Shown: positions 52,176 to 61,664, counted from the stretch's first letter. The stretch is DNA of 64,000 bases from CAZIAK01 sp964537035 (GCA_964537035.1 CAZIAK010000017.1:24817-88816); one strand, 5' to 3'. Notes: generated from the letters alone by a model not told the origin. Made by a program: numbers and translations.

Positions 52176-53573
52176 ATGAGCCAATCGACCGTCGTGCGCG
52201 TGTTCGCCACCTCACAATGTTCAGACCACGTCAACCCCTGGCAGGCCCTCTCACCCAGGGACAGCACGGGGTCGGGTGTGGTCATCGGCCCGGGCCGGGT
52301 GCTCACCGGTGCTCACGTGGTGGCCGACGGTACGTTCTTGCAGGTGCAGAAGGGCTCTTACCCGGACAAGTTCGTGGCCCGGGTTGCCGGGGTCTGCCAC
52401 GACACGGACCTGGCCCTGCTCGAGGTGCTCGACAGCTCGTTCATGGACGGCATGGAGCCCGCCACCCTGGGCCAGCTGCCGCACTTTCAGGATCGGGTCT
52501 CGGTGGTGGGCTACCCCGTGGGCGGCGACGAGATCTCCATCACTGAAGGCGTGGTCTCGCGTATCGAAGTGCAGCGCTACACCCACAGCCAGCGCGAGCT
52601 TCTGGCGGTGACCATCGATGCGGCCATCAACGACGGCAACAGCGGCGGCCCCGTGTTCGGTGCACAGGGTGAGGTGATCGGCATCGCCTTCCAGTCTCTT
52701 GAAGATGCTGAGAGCATCGGCGAGATGGTGCCCGCGCCACTCATCGCGCGCTTTCTCGAGGGCGTCAAGAACGAGCGCCCGTTGGCCATCCCGTCCCTGG
52801 GCATCGTGACCCAGAACCTCGAGAACCCCGCGCTGCGCCGCAAGCTGGGCCTGGCCGAGGGCGAGAGCGGCGTGCTCGTGCTGAGCATGGACTACGGCTC
52901 GTCGGCGTGGGGTTGTCTGCAAGCTGGCGACACCTTGCTCTCCATCGCCGGGCACTCCATCGCCAACAACAGCACGATCCGCTACCGGGAGCTCTACCGC
53001 ACCAGCTTCGAGGCGGTGCTGGGCGAGCTGTTCCTGGGCGACGAGCTGACGCTCGAGATCTTGCGCGAGGGCAAGCGTCACCAGCTGGCGCTCGAGCTCA
53101 GGGCCGACCAGCCGCTCGTGCCTCTCGACAGCTATGACTCCCGCCCCAGCTGGTACGTGTTCGGCGGATTGGTGTTTCAGGTGCTCACCCGCGACTACCT
53201 GGCCACCTGGAACGACTGGTGGGACAAGGCACCGACGGGGCTCCTGTACCTCTACTTCTACGGCCAGCGCACCGAAGAGCGGCAGGAGATCGTGGTGCTG
53301 AGCCAGGTGCTCGCGGACGAACTGAACGTGGGCTACACGCGCGTCGAGTTCCCCGCCGTGGCCACGGTCAACGGGCAGGCCCCGGTCGACCTGGCTCACT
53401 TCGTCAGGCTTATGGACAGCGCTGCCGATCAGGTCGAGATCCGCACCACCACGGGCGAGCACCTGGTCCTGGACGTGGCCGCGGTGCGTGAGGCGTCGCC
53501 GCGCGTTCTCGAGCGCTATCGCATTCCCACAGATCGCTCGCCCGACCTGCTGCCAGAGCTGGTGAAGGGCTGA
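52176..53573 (+). CDS. Deg/HtrA-type serine protease with PDZ-like domains
   Basis: 465 residues, no signal peptide. The trypsin-fold domain has all three catalytic residues: LTGAHVVADG (His), CHDTDLALLEV (Asp) and NDGNSGGPVFG (Ser). One PDZ-like domain follows (GVLVLSMDYGSSAWGCLQAGDTLLS pattern, ~240-315), then a second region with a long beta/helical extension (WYVFGGLVFQVLTRDYLATW). This long C-terminal layout resembles the plant/bacterial DEG7/DEG9-type subgroup rather than periplasmic DegP. Probably a cytoplasmic quality-control protease. Confidence 0.85.
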   Translation: MSQSTVVRVFATSQCSDHVNPWQALSPRDSTGSGVVIGPGRVLTGAHVVADGTFLQVQKGSYPDKFVARVAGVCHDTDLALLEVLDSSFMDGMEPATLGQLPHFQDRVSVVGYPVGGDEISITEGVVSRIEVQRYTHSQRELLAVTIDAAINDGNSGGPVFGAQGEVIGIAFQSLEDAESIGEMVPAPLIARFLEGVKNERPLAIPSLGIVTQNLENPALRRKLGLAEGESGVLVLSMDYGSSAWGCLQAGDTLLSIAGHSIANNSTIRYRELYRTSFEAVLGELFLGDELTLEILREGKRHQLALELRADQPLVPLDSYDSRPSWYVFGGLVFQVLTRDYLATWNDWWDKAPTGLLYLYFYGQRTEERQEIVVLSQVLADELNVGYTRVEFPAVATVNGQAPVDLAHFVRLMDSAADQVEIRTTTGEHLVLDVAAVREASPRVLERYRIPTDRSPDLLPELVKG

Positions 53574-53702
53574 GGCTCCGTCGCCTGGCTGGTCAGGCTC
53601 GGGTGATCCGGCTCGGGCCGGGGAAGATGGCGCGATCGTTGCCGTCGAAGGTGCCAGCGGGCGGGGCCACTCGCCCGACGGGAGCCTTCGAGGAGCACGA
53701 TC

Positions 53703-54515
53703 ATGACCTGCCTACAAACCAGCGCTGTAGCCTTGCTGATGCTGTTGCCGACCTTTGGCCTGGGGACCGAGGTCGTCGAGCCGGCGAAGGCAGATGAGGG
53801 CCCGATCACCATGGCGGTGGGCTCAGACGAACCATTGATCACAGTGAGCGACGGGCTGGTTCGATTGCATCCCGCTGACGAGCAGGGCGTGGGAGTTGTC
53901 GACTTTCTGGAGGCCGCTCAAGAAACCCTGGGTCGACCGATCAGCTACGACCCGATGGAGCTGGGAGACGTGAGGCTGCACCTCATGGGTTCGCCCTCCT
54001 GCTCAACGGAGGACTTTCGCGACTTCTTCGACAAGCTCTTGAGGAGCCACGGTTTCCTGGCCTACGACGCCGGGCTTCCTGGCAGCGACACCATCGTGGT
54101 CAGCAATCTGGGCATGGGGCTGGGCTCTTCTGGCCGCTCCTCCCTCTCGTCGCAGATTATCGATGCAGCGCGGCTCGATGAGCAGCCAGCGAGACGGACG
54201 GCGCTCTACACCACCGCCTTCATGCTGGAGCACCTCCAGGGCCGGTCGTTGATGGCCACCTTCATGCCTCTGCTCGACACTCGTTTCGAATCGATGCGCA
54301 ATGTTGAGAGCAGCAACTCCTTGGTCGTGACCGTGACCTCCCTCGATCAGCTGCGTCAGATCCGTGACCTGCTGGCGACCATGGACGTGCCGGGGCCCGA
54401 CGGAAGGCTCGACAACGCCGGTCGCCTGACCGCGCTTGAAGCAGATCTGGGTGCGGTCAGGCAGGATCTGGCCGCGCTCAAGCAAGAGCTGGCGCAGCTG
54501 AAGGCCGCTCGTTGA
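53703..54515 (+). CDS. Secreted protein with secretin N-type (N0/N1-like) domains and coiled coil
   Basis: 270 residues with a signal peptide (LQTSAVALLMLLPTFGLG). Residues ~55-120 resemble a secretin N0 fold (VDFLEAAQETLGRPISYDP). Residues ~160-235 resemble the secretin_N repeat (ARRTALYTTAFMLEHLQGRS...NSLVVTVTSLDQLRQIRDLLATMDV). There is no secretin barrel; the protein ends in a coiled coil (LEADLGAVRQDLAALKQELAQL). It may be a remnant or an independent periplasmic ring subunit. The gene is single, 129 bp downstream of the Deg protease. Confidence 0.7.
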   Translation: MTCLQTSAVALLMLLPTFGLGTEVVEPAKADEGPITMAVGSDEPLITVSDGLVRLHPADEQGVGVVDFLEAAQETLGRPISYDPMELGDVRLHLMGSPSCSTEDFRDFFDKLLRSHGFLAYDAGLPGSDTIVVSNLGMGLGSSGRSSLSSQIIDAARLDEQPARRTALYTTAFMLEHLQGRSLMATFMPLLDTRFESMRNVESSNSLVVTVTSLDQLRQIRDLLATMDVPGPDGRLDNAGRLTALEADLGAVRQDLAALKQELAQLKAAR

Positions 54516-54567
54516 GCGACGCCGCGCGCTGAGGGACATCCCCCTCGCAGCTGCGCGGTAGGGACGA

Positions 54568-54573
54568 TACGAT
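54568..54573 (+). promoter_or_regulatory. -10-like element 6 nt before a start codon
   Basis: TACGAT lies 6 nt before the ATG at 54580, the same spacing seen for TACAAT at 12301. A leaderless transcript is possible; the box is one base off the best form. Confidence 0.35.
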
Positions 54574-54579
54574 CGCCCC

Positions 54580-56181
54580 ATGCCGCCGCTGCTGCCGAGA
54601 CTGACGCTCACGCTCGGCCTGCCCGACGCCCTCGTGATCGGTGCCTCGGCGCCCCCTGTCCTCTTGCATCGTGGCCTTGTGATTGGGGCTGTGGCGATGG
54701 GCGCGCTACTGCTCTCGGGCTGCGGTGACGGTGCATCAAGTCACAGCGCCGGTGAAGAACAGCACAGTGGCGGGGGCGCGGCGGGTGCGGGCGCCGATGA
54801 GACAACGGCAGCCATAGGCAATCCCTTGTCGAACACTCGGGCCAACGGCTCGCTTGCCTCGCTGCCCACCCTCGACGATCGCATGCTGATCGCGCCCGAG
54901 TTGTTGGCGCTGATCGACGGCGCTGTGAACGACGTGCGTCGCTCCCCCGACTATGGAGACGCCTGGCTCGCACTGGGCCTGCTCTACGATGCCAACGCCA
55001 TGGGGCAGCTGGCGGTGACGGCCTACGAGCGCGCGGTTGTCCTGGCGCCGAACGATTATCGGCCCGCCTATCACCTGGCTCGGGTGCTCGAACGGACGGG
55101 GCAAACCGAGCGAGCCATCGAGATCATGAGCGACGTGTTGTCCTGGGCGCCTGACCACGCCCCGGGACAGGCACGTCTGGGCTCGTGGTTGATGGAGGCC
55201 GGTGACCTGCAGGCAGCGCGGGCCGCCTATGCCCGCTGTCTCGCCCTTGACCCCGGAGGGCTCACGGGCACCTTGGGCCTGGCCCGAATCGCGGTGGCCA
55301 TGAGCGATGGCGCCACTGCCGTCGCGTTGCTGGAGCCGTTGCGTGACCGTCACCCCGAGGTGGGCGAGCTGCGCTTCCTGCTGGGCTCCGCCTACCGCTT
55401 GCAAGGGCGCATCGAGGAGGCGCGGGTCGAGCTGGCCTCCTGGGATGGACAGCCCGCGCCGTTCTTCGACCCCTGGGAGAGCGAGGTCGCTCGCCGCACC
55501 ACTGGCTACCAGGCCCTGCTGGGGCAAGCGGTCGACTGGGGGCGGCGTGGCGAAGCCGGTCGCGCGGTAGAGCCGTTGGAGCGCATGCACGCCGCGGACC
55601 CGGCCGACTCTGCCGTGCTCGAAAAGCTGGTCGCGGTCTACATCGACACTGGGCGCCTCGGCGACGCTCGACAGGTGTTGGCGAAAGCCCTGCAGCGAGA
55701 TCCGTCCCACTATCGCAGCTGGCGTGGTTTGGCCATGGTCGAAGAGGCCGCTGGTGATCTGGGTTCGGCCCGCGCCGCTGCGGAGCGTTGTCTGACCTTG
55801 CACCCCACCTGGGTGCCCGGGCATGAGCTGTTGGCCAGGATCCGCTGGCGCGCTGGTGATCTGCCCGGCGCGGTGCTGGCTCTTCAGGACGCGCTGCGTT
55901 ACGGCGGGCCTCAGTCCTCCACCTTGCGCAAGCTGGCTCGCGCGCAAGGCATTCTGCTGCGCTGGCATGACGCTCGCGAGACGTTGGATGGCGCGCTGGC
56001 CCTGACTCCAGAGAGCGCAGAGGTGCACGCCCTGGCCGCAGAAGCCTGGGCAGAGTCGGGCGGACTGGCCCGAGCCTGGGAGCTGCTGATGGCGGGCTCA
56101 CGACTCGACAGCAACGACGGCGAGGTCCGCCGGGTGTGGCAGCGTGTGGCGCAGCTTGATCCTGCAGGGGTACCGCAATGA
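54580..56181 (+). CDS. TPR-repeat lipoprotein
   Basis: 533 residues. The N-terminus has a long n-region and a hydrophobic segment ending in LLLSGC, a good lipobox (at about residue 47). A Gly/Ala linker is followed by at least ten TPR units (DAWLALGLLYDANAMGQLAVTAYERAVVLAPND, GQARLGSWLMEAGDLQAARAAYARCL and others). It overlaps the next gene by ATGA, so the two are coupled; TPR/ASPIC pairs are common in planctomycetes. Probably a protein-binding scaffold on the membrane for the FG-GAP protein. Confidence 0.85.
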   Translation: MPPLLPRLTLTLGLPDALVIGASAPPVLLHRGLVIGAVAMGALLLSGCGDGASSHSAGEEQHSGGGAAGAGADETTAAIGNPLSNTRANGSLASLPTLDDRMLIAPELLALIDGAVNDVRRSPDYGDAWLALGLLYDANAMGQLAVTAYERAVVLAPNDYRPAYHLARVLERTGQTERAIEIMSDVLSWAPDHAPGQARLGSWLMEAGDLQAARAAYARCLALDPGGLTGTLGLARIAVAMSDGATAVALLEPLRDRHPEVGELRFLLGSAYRLQGRIEEARVELASWDGQPAPFFDPWESEVARRTTGYQALLGQAVDWGRRGEAGRAVEPLERMHAADPADSAVLEKLVAVYIDTGRLGDARQVLAKALQRDPSHYRSWRGLAMVEEAAGDLGSARAAAERCLTLHPTWVPGHELLARIRWRAGDLPGAVLALQDALRYGGPQSSTLRKLARAQGILLRWHDARETLDGALALTPESAEVHALAAEAWAESGGLARAWELLMAGSRLDSNDGEVRRVWQRVAQLDPAGVPQ

Positions 56182-58169
56182 ACCTGGACAGGCCCAAGTT
56201 CGCGCCCGTGTCACTGTTCGGGGTGCTCGCGTTGGTGGCCATGTTCAGCAGTGCCTGTGGGCCCGCCGAAGACGGGGAGCGGTCGGTCGTCGTGCCAAGG
56301 GCCGGGTCGGCGAAGCCAGAACAACCTGAGGCGGCCATCAGGGCGGGAGCAGAGGCGCGAGATCAGAGAATCGCGGGCGAAGCCTTGGCGGCCGCGTCAC
56401 TCGTCGAGTCCTCCCCCGAACTCTGGTTCGAGGACATCGCTGCCACTTCGGGCCTGCACTTCGTCCACGTCTCCGGGCACGACGGGGACTACTTCATGCC
56501 TGAGATCATGGGCGGCGGCGTGGCCCTGCTCGACGCGGACGGTGACGGTCGACTCGACGTGTACTGCGTGCAGAGTGGCGGTGTGCTCGGTGTCCCCGGG
56601 GCACGGCCAGGCAATCAGTTGTTCCTGCAACGGGACGACGACCCTGCCCGGGCTGGCAGCCTGCACTTCGTCGACGTGAGCGAGCAGAGCGGCGCCGATC
56701 ACCGGGGCTACGGCATGGGCGCCACGGCGGGAGACGCAGACAACGATGGAGACGTGGACCTCTACGTCACCAACTGGGGCGCGAACGCCCTGCTGCTCAA
56801 TGACGGCGCAGCCAGCTTTCGTGATGTGAGCGCTGCCTCAGGGGCGGCTCACGAAGGCTGGGGCACGAGCTCTGCCTTTGTCGACGTGGACACCGACGGC
56901 GACCTCGATCTCTTCGTGGTCAACTACCTCGACTGGAGCCCCGAGGGCGAGCTGACCTGCCACAACGATCTGGGCCTGCTCGATTGGTGCAGTCCGCAGA
57001 ACTACGAGAGCGCAGCGCGTGACGTGCTGTTGTCCAACCAGGGTGATGGCACCTTCGTGGATGTGAGTGAGGCAAGCGGTGTGGCCAGTGTTCCCGGAAC
57101 GGGGCTCGGCGTCGGTTGCGGCGATTTCGACAGCGACGGGAACATCGACCTCTTCGTGGCCAACGACGGCATGCCCGACGCCCTCTGGATGGGCGACGGC
57201 GACGGCTCCTTCGCCGACAACGCCCTGCTCGCCGGTTGCGCGGTGGACTACTCCGGCAAGGCCAAGGCGGGCATGGGGGTGGCCCTGGCCGACATCGATG
57301 ATGACGCCGACCTCGACCTGATCGTCTGCAACCTCGACCGCCAGAGCGACTCGTTCTTCGTCAACCAAGGCGGCTGGTTCGAGGACAAGACGCCCCGGGT
57401 GGGCCTGGGCCGACGGAGCCAGCCCTTCACCCGTTTTGGCATGGGCTTGCTCGACTTCGATCTCGACGGTCACCTCGACCTCTTCCAGGCCAACGGCCGG
57501 GTGGCCTTCAAGGCCGACCTGCACGGCGAGGACCCGCTTGGCGAACCCGACCTGCTCCAGCCCGGCCGAGCGCCGAACGCGGCCGACGCCCCAGGGGCAG
57601 AGGCCTGGTTCACGTCTGCGGACACGGCCGACGGCACCGCGAGTCCCCCGGCGCTGGTGGGGCGGGGAGCAGCCTTCGGCGACCTGGACAACGACGGCGC
57701 CGTGGACATCGTGGTGATCAACAAAGATGGTCCGGCCCGGCTGCTGCGCAACATCATCGGCCCGGCCCGTTGGCATGGGCCGGGCTCCGTCGAGGCCAGC
57801 GAAGCCAGCAAGGTCGGCGTCGTCGAGGTCAGCGACGTCGGCGACAGGGCCGCTGATCGTGGAGACCAGCATCACTGGCTCGGCCTGGCAGTGCTCGACG
57901 AGCATGGCAGGCACGCCCTGGGTGCCACAGTCACCTTGCAGGTTGGCCTGCGGACCATCACTCGAGACGTCCGTGCCGCCTACAGCTACCTGGCCAGCAG
58001 TGACCCCCGGGTGCACTTTGGCCTGGGGATTCTGAACCAGCCTGCTGGCAGCCCGGCGGGCGGCGACGTCTCCGTGCGCTGGCCGGATGGCGAGCGGGAG
58101 AGCTTTGGCCAGCGAGCGCTGGACGACTACCACACCCTGCGACGGGGTGAGGGCGAGCCGGCCCGCTGA
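56178..58169 (+). CDS. FG-GAP/VCBS repeat protein with C-terminal ASPIC/UnbV domain (CRTAC-like lipoprotein)
   Basis: 663 residues with lipobox FSSAC. Multiple FG-GAP/VCBS calcium loops are visible (DADGDGRLDVY, DADNDGDVDLYV, DVDTDGDLDLFVVNY, DSDGNIDLFVAND, DFDLDGHLDLFQ, DLDNDGAVDIVV), forming an integrin-like beta-propeller. The end has the UnbV/ASPIC pattern (GATVTLQVGLRTITRDVRAA, LGI, VRWPDGERESF). Surface exposed, likely calcium-binding and adhesive or carbohydrate-binding. A ~35-residue stretch at ~540-560 (SEASKVGVVEVSDVGDRAA) is an insert. Coupled to the TPR lipoprotein upstream. Confidence 0.9.
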   Translation: MNLDRPKFAPVSLFGVLALVAMFSSACGPAEDGERSVVVPRAGSAKPEQPEAAIRAGAEARDQRIAGEALAAASLVESSPELWFEDIAATSGLHFVHVSGHDGDYFMPEIMGGGVALLDADGDGRLDVYCVQSGGVLGVPGARPGNQLFLQRDDDPARAGSLHFVDVSEQSGADHRGYGMGATAGDADNDGDVDLYVTNWGANALLLNDGAASFRDVSAASGAAHEGWGTSSAFVDVDTDGDLDLFVVNYLDWSPEGELTCHNDLGLLDWCSPQNYESAARDVLLSNQGDGTFVDVSEASGVASVPGTGLGVGCGDFDSDGNIDLFVANDGMPDALWMGDGDGSFADNALLAGCAVDYSGKAKAGMGVALADIDDDADLDLIVCNLDRQSDSFFVNQGGWFEDKTPRVGLGRRSQPFTRFGMGLLDFDLDGHLDLFQANGRVAFKADLHGEDPLGEPDLLQPGRAPNAADAPGAEAWFTSADTADGTASPPALVGRGAAFGDLDNDGAVDIVVINKDGPARLLRNIIGPARWHGPGSVEASEASKVGVVEVSDVGDRAADRGDQHHWLGLAVLDEHGRHALGATVTLQVGLRTITRDVRAAYSYLASSDPRVHFGLGILNQPAGSPAGGDVSVRWPDGERESFGQRALDDYHTLRRGEGEPAR

Positions 58170-58283
58170 TCCCAAGGCTCCCGCTGGCCGCCGTGGAGAA
58201 TGCCTCAAAACCGGCATTCCTGTCCTGTTCCTGGCCTCGCACAGCCGTTCTCTGAGATCGGTTGAAGAATCTTCGTTGCTAAC

Positions 58284-58317
58284 TCCGACAACTCGTAGTA
58301 CTACATGTCGTAGGAGT
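58284..58317 (+). promoter_or_regulatory. Probable BlaI operator
   Basis: TACTACATGTCGTA (58299-58312) is a near-perfect dyad of the TACTACA/TGTAGTA type bound by BlaI/MecI repressors, nested in an outer CTCCGACA...GGAG symmetry. It lies 50-78 bp upstream of blaI, so I infer autorepression of the blaI-blaR1 operon. Confidence 0.6.
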
Positions 58318-58361
58318 CGGGCAGGCCCGCTTCGCTCCCCCGCACAGCCGCCGAGGACGCC

Positions 58362-58772
58362 ATGGCACCCCAACATCGACTGGTCAGCGAGACCGAACTC
58401 GCGATTCTGAAGGTCCTCTGGGATCTGGGCGAGGGCACGGTGCGCGAGGTGCTCGATGCCCGCTCAGATCACGAACGGGATTGGGCCTACACCACGGCCC
58501 AGACCCTGTTGAACCGGCTGGTGGACAAGGGCTTCGTCACGAGCCGCAAGCAAGGCCGAGCGTTCCTGTTTCGTCCCACGGTCAGTCGCGACGAGCTGCT
58601 GGGACAGAGCCTGACCCAGCTGGCGGACAGCGTCTGCGACGGGGCGTCCCTGCCCTTGCTGCTCAACCTGGTCCACTCCGCCCAGTTCACACCCAAGGAC
58701 ATCGTGCGCTTTCGCAAGCTCCTCGATGAGCTCGAAGGCGACGACGGCTCCCCCAAGGAAGGCGACCGATGA
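58362..58772 (+). CDS. BlaI/MecI-family transcriptional repressor
   Basis: 136 residues with the winged-helix layout of the family: SETELAILKVLWDLGEGTVR, TTAQTLLNRLVDKGFVTSRKQGRAFLFRP, then the dimerisation region (LLNLVHSAQFTPKDIVRFRKLLDEL). Members bind TACA-type dyads and are cleaved after BlaR1 activation. It overlaps blaR1 by ATGA (58769-58772). A matching dyad lies in its upstream region. No beta-lactamase is encoded here, so the regulon lies elsewhere or concerns another stress. Confidence 0.9.
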   Translation: MAPQHRLVSETELAILKVLWDLGEGTVREVLDARSDHERDWAYTTAQTLLNRLVDKGFVTSRKQGRAFLFRPTVSRDELLGQSLTQLADSVCDGASLPLLLNLVHSAQFTPKDIVRFRKLLDELEGDDGSPKEGDR

Positions 58773-61210
58773 CCGAGTGGATGATTCAGAACTCGCTCAT
58801 GGCCGGGGCCTTGGCGCTGGTGGTCGCGTTGGTCAGTCGGCTCAACCCCACCCGGCCGGCGCTCTGTCACATGTTGTGGCTGCTGGTGTGCGTCACCTTG
58901 ATCGCTCCGCCTTTGCCCGTGGGATTGGGACTGGGTGCGGCGTTGCGCCAGAACATGATGGCCTGGTTGCCCGCTCAGGAAGACACGGCGACTCTTGGGA
59001 TGCCTGCTGCTGCTGAACCCGGGCTTGCCGATGAGCCGTCTGGGCTGATGTCCCTCGCAAGCCTGGCCGCAGACGACGTGTCGGCGCTGGAGTCGCCCAC
59101 ACCACAGCCCACAGCGCTGCCCATGGGGGCCGCCTCGCCGACGTTCGTCGAACGCCTGGGAGATGTGTCGGCGAGCACCTGGCTGATGTGGGTCTGGTTC
59201 AGTGGCGCGGCGGTGGTCCTGACCTGGCAGCAACGGCGGATCCGCTCGTTTCACCACGATGTGCGGCGAGCGTCCCTCGCGCCTCGCCGGCTCACGGCCA
59301 TGGTGGGCAGCGTGGCGGCGAAGATGGGTGTGCGGGCGCCCGAGGTCCGTGTCGTCGCGGGAGTGGGCTCACCGTCGGTGTGGTGCTTCGGTCCGCCCCG
59401 CCTGCTCTGGCCTGCGGGGACCGAGGGCTGCGACTCCACCCTGATCGCTCACGAGCTGGCTCACATCGCCCGCCGTGATCACTGGGTCTCCCGCTGCGAG
59501 GCCGTGGCTGCGGTGGTGCTCTGGTGGCACCCGCTGTTCTGGGTCCTCCGTCGCCAGATCCACAACACCTCAGAACTCTCCTGCGATGCCTGGGCCACGT
59601 GGGCCTATCCGGCCGATCGACGCGCCTACGCCGAAGCGCTCATCGAGGCCCAGGAGAGGACCGTCGCGGCGTCGATCGCCCTGCAGGGGCTGTGTGCCAC
59701 TGGCAGGGATACCAAGGACTTCGAGAGGAGATTGAACATGATCATGAAGCATCGCACGTCGCGCCGGGTCTCCCGGCTCGCCGCCACCGCAGCCATTGTC
59801 GCCACCACGCTGGTATTGCCGGGTTTCTCGGATGAGACGGCGAGCCACACGGCCAACGAGGGGCAGACAGCTCAGAGCCGCGTCGAAGGACTGGTCGACG
59901 CCCACCTGTTGGGTGAGAAGGCCGAGCAGCTGTTCAGCGAAGGTGAGTACGAGTCGGCCTTGGCTGTCTTCAAGAAGCAGCTCGCCCTCGACCCGGACAA
60001 CGGCAAGGCCCACGGGCGCGTGGGCTACCTGCTCATCGGACGTGGCGAGTACGAAGCAGCGTCCGGGCACCTGGCCGAGCAAGTCGCCGCTGGATACAGG
60101 GCTGACGTGGGGACCTACAACCTGGCTTGCGCAGCAGCCCTGGCTGGCCACACCGCAGCGGCGGTGAACCACCTGCGTACGGCGCTGAGCCTTGGCTTTG
60201 GCGACACCAAACTGCTGGCCAGCGACAGCGATCTGGACGCCCTCCGTGGCGATGCGGCATTCGACGCCGTTGTCGCCATGGCTGACAAGGCCGCGGCCCT
60301 GCGCGAGTCGATCGCCAACCTGAAGTCGATGCTTGGTGACGAGGACAAGCTGAGCATGAAGGCCAGCCTGGGCAAGATCGTCTCCGCCGACGGCAAGATG
60401 CAGCACGAGCTGGGCCTTGAGCTGCTCAAGGTGGGCAAACTCGAGGCTGCTGCCGAGGCCTTCGAGCGACAGGCACGCGCGGGCTATCTGCAAGCGAACG
60501 CTCACTACAACATCGCTTGCTCCCAGGCGCTCATGGGTGACGTCGAGAGCGCCATGAGCTCACTGACTCTCGCTGCCAAGCTGGGCATGCGCTACGACGG
60601 CATCACCAACGATGCCGATCTCGCCAGCCTGCGAGGCAACCCTCGGTTCGAGAAGCTGCAGCAGCTGATCGGCGCTCCGAAGCTGAGCATGAAGACCTTC
60701 GCCTCTGCGTTGAAAGCTGGGGACGGCGACCAGGCGGCCATGCTGCTCGACGAACTCTGCCAGGCCGAGGGCAGCCCGGCGGCAGCGCTCAAGTTGGCCG
60801 GGTGGGGGCAGTGTGAGCTGGGCAAGGCGGCTCTGTCACAGGGCCAGGCCAAGCAGGCTCTCGCCCATTTCGAGCAGGCGATCGATGCGGGCTATCCCTC
60901 TGATGAGGCTGTGTTTCACATGGCTCAGGTCTTCGCCAAGGTTGGCGAAGAGGCCGCCGCGCTCAAGCACGTGAAGAGCGCATTGACCCTGGGCTTCTCC
61001 GGCGCGGACGACGTGGCGAAACTCCTGGAGAGCGCCGCGCTTGGCAATCGGGAGACACGGGAGAAGCTGGTGGCCTGGGCCCAGAAGACCGCTGACTACG
61101 ACAGCTACGCGCAGGACAAGAAGAAGGCGAAGCTGAAGCAGAAGGATTGGGAGGGCGGTCAAGGCCAGCCCGACGTGAGGCAGAAGAAAAAGACCTCCAG
61201 CGTCTACTGA
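58769..61210 (+). CDS. BlaR1-type M56 metalloprotease with TPR sensor domain
   Basis: 813 residues. The N-terminal half has membrane spans (SLMAGALALVVALVSRL, LCHMLWLLVCVTLIAPPLP, LMWVWFSGAAVVLTW) and the M56 zinc protease with HELAH (residues 228-232) followed by SCDAWA. A fourth span (AATAAIVATTLVLPGF) leads to an extracytoplasmic region. In classical BlaR1 this is a penicillin-binding domain; here it is built of TPR-like repeats (EKAEQLFSEGEYESALAVFKKQLALDPDN, GLELLKVGKLEAAAEAFERQA), ending in a Lys-rich tail. The ligand is thus unlikely to be a beta-lactam. It likely triggers loss of the coupled BlaI. Confidence 0.85.
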   Translation: MTEWMIQNSLMAGALALVVALVSRLNPTRPALCHMLWLLVCVTLIAPPLPVGLGLGAALRQNMMAWLPAQEDTATLGMPAAAEPGLADEPSGLMSLASLAADDVSALESPTPQPTALPMGAASPTFVERLGDVSASTWLMWVWFSGAAVVLTWQQRRIRSFHHDVRRASLAPRRLTAMVGSVAAKMGVRAPEVRVVAGVGSPSVWCFGPPRLLWPAGTEGCDSTLIAHELAHIARRDHWVSRCEAVAAVVLWWHPLFWVLRRQIHNTSELSCDAWATWAYPADRRAYAEALIEAQERTVAASIALQGLCATGRDTKDFERRLNMIMKHRTSRRVSRLAATAAIVATTLVLPGFSDETASHTANEGQTAQSRVEGLVDAHLLGEKAEQLFSEGEYESALAVFKKQLALDPDNGKAHGRVGYLLIGRGEYEAASGHLAEQVAAGYRADVGTYNLACAAALAGHTAAAVNHLRTALSLGFGDTKLLASDSDLDALRGDAAFDAVVAMADKAAALRESIANLKSMLGDEDKLSMKASLGKIVSADGKMQHELGLELLKVGKLEAAAEAFERQARAGYLQANAHYNIACSQALMGDVESAMSSLTLAAKLGMRYDGITNDADLASLRGNPRFEKLQQLIGAPKLSMKTFASALKAGDGDQAAMLLDELCQAEGSPAAALKLAGWGQCELGKAALSQGQAKQALAHFEQAIDAGYPSDEAVFHMAQVFAKVGEEAAALKHVKSALTLGFSGADDVAKLLESAALGNRETREKLVAWAQKTADYDSYAQDKKKAKLKQKDWEGGQGQPDVRQKKKTSSVY

Positions 61211-61219
61211 CGCTGCTTG

Positions 61220-61274
61220 ACCAGCCCCCGTTGTCCCCCATGGTTCCCATGGTTCATGGACCGCGGGGGCTGGT
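61220..61274. terminator. Bidirectional terminator between convergent genes
   Basis: ACCAGCCCCCG (61220-61230) and CGGGGGCTGGT (61264-61274) form an 11-bp stem with a 33-nt loop that contains repeated CATGGTTC units. It sits between the blaR1 stop and the YjbR-like stop. Confidence 0.6.
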
Positions 61275-61310
61275 TCTCGTGATCGCTCGAGCTGCGGCGC
61301 TGCTTGCGGC

Positions 61311-61664
61311 TCAGCCCTGGCTCGCATCAAGGGCCTTGACCATGCGCTTCAGGGCCACGAGTCGATAGCTGCGCTCGACCAGCTCGGCGATGGTGTCCCA
61401 GTCCACAAGATCGATGTCGATGGTGATCCAACCGTGCTTGCCTACGTACGAGGCCACTTCGATCCGAGGGTCGGTCACCAGCAGTTCCTGGTCAGGCTTG
61501 GTCTGCTTGCAGCCGATGCAGTGCTTGCCCTTGTGGTGGGCGTAGGTCGCGAAGATCTTCTTGCCCGCGCGAAAAGTGGGGTGCTCCCAGGCCTCGACTT
61601 CGGAGGTCTCGGGCAGGCTCGCCGCGAACTGCCGCAGGGCGGTCAAGTGGGGATGGGTGGGCAT
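61311..61664 (-). CDS. YjbR/MmcQ-family protein
   Basis: 117 residues, the usual family length. The motifs AASLPETSEVEAWEHPTFRAGKKIFATY and SYVGKHGWITIDID...ELVERSYRLVALKR follow the YjbR (CyaY-like fold) pattern. Members are small cytoplasmic proteins sometimes described as DNA-binding; the function is not established. The start is 2 nt after the stop of the ATP-grasp gene, so the two are co-transcribed. Confidence 0.85.
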   Translation of the reverse strand: MPTHPHLTALRQFAASLPETSEVEAWEHPTFRAGKKIFATYAHHKGKHCIGCKQTKPDQELLVTDPRIEVASYVGKHGWITIDIDLVDWDTIAELVERSYRLVALKRMVKALDASQG

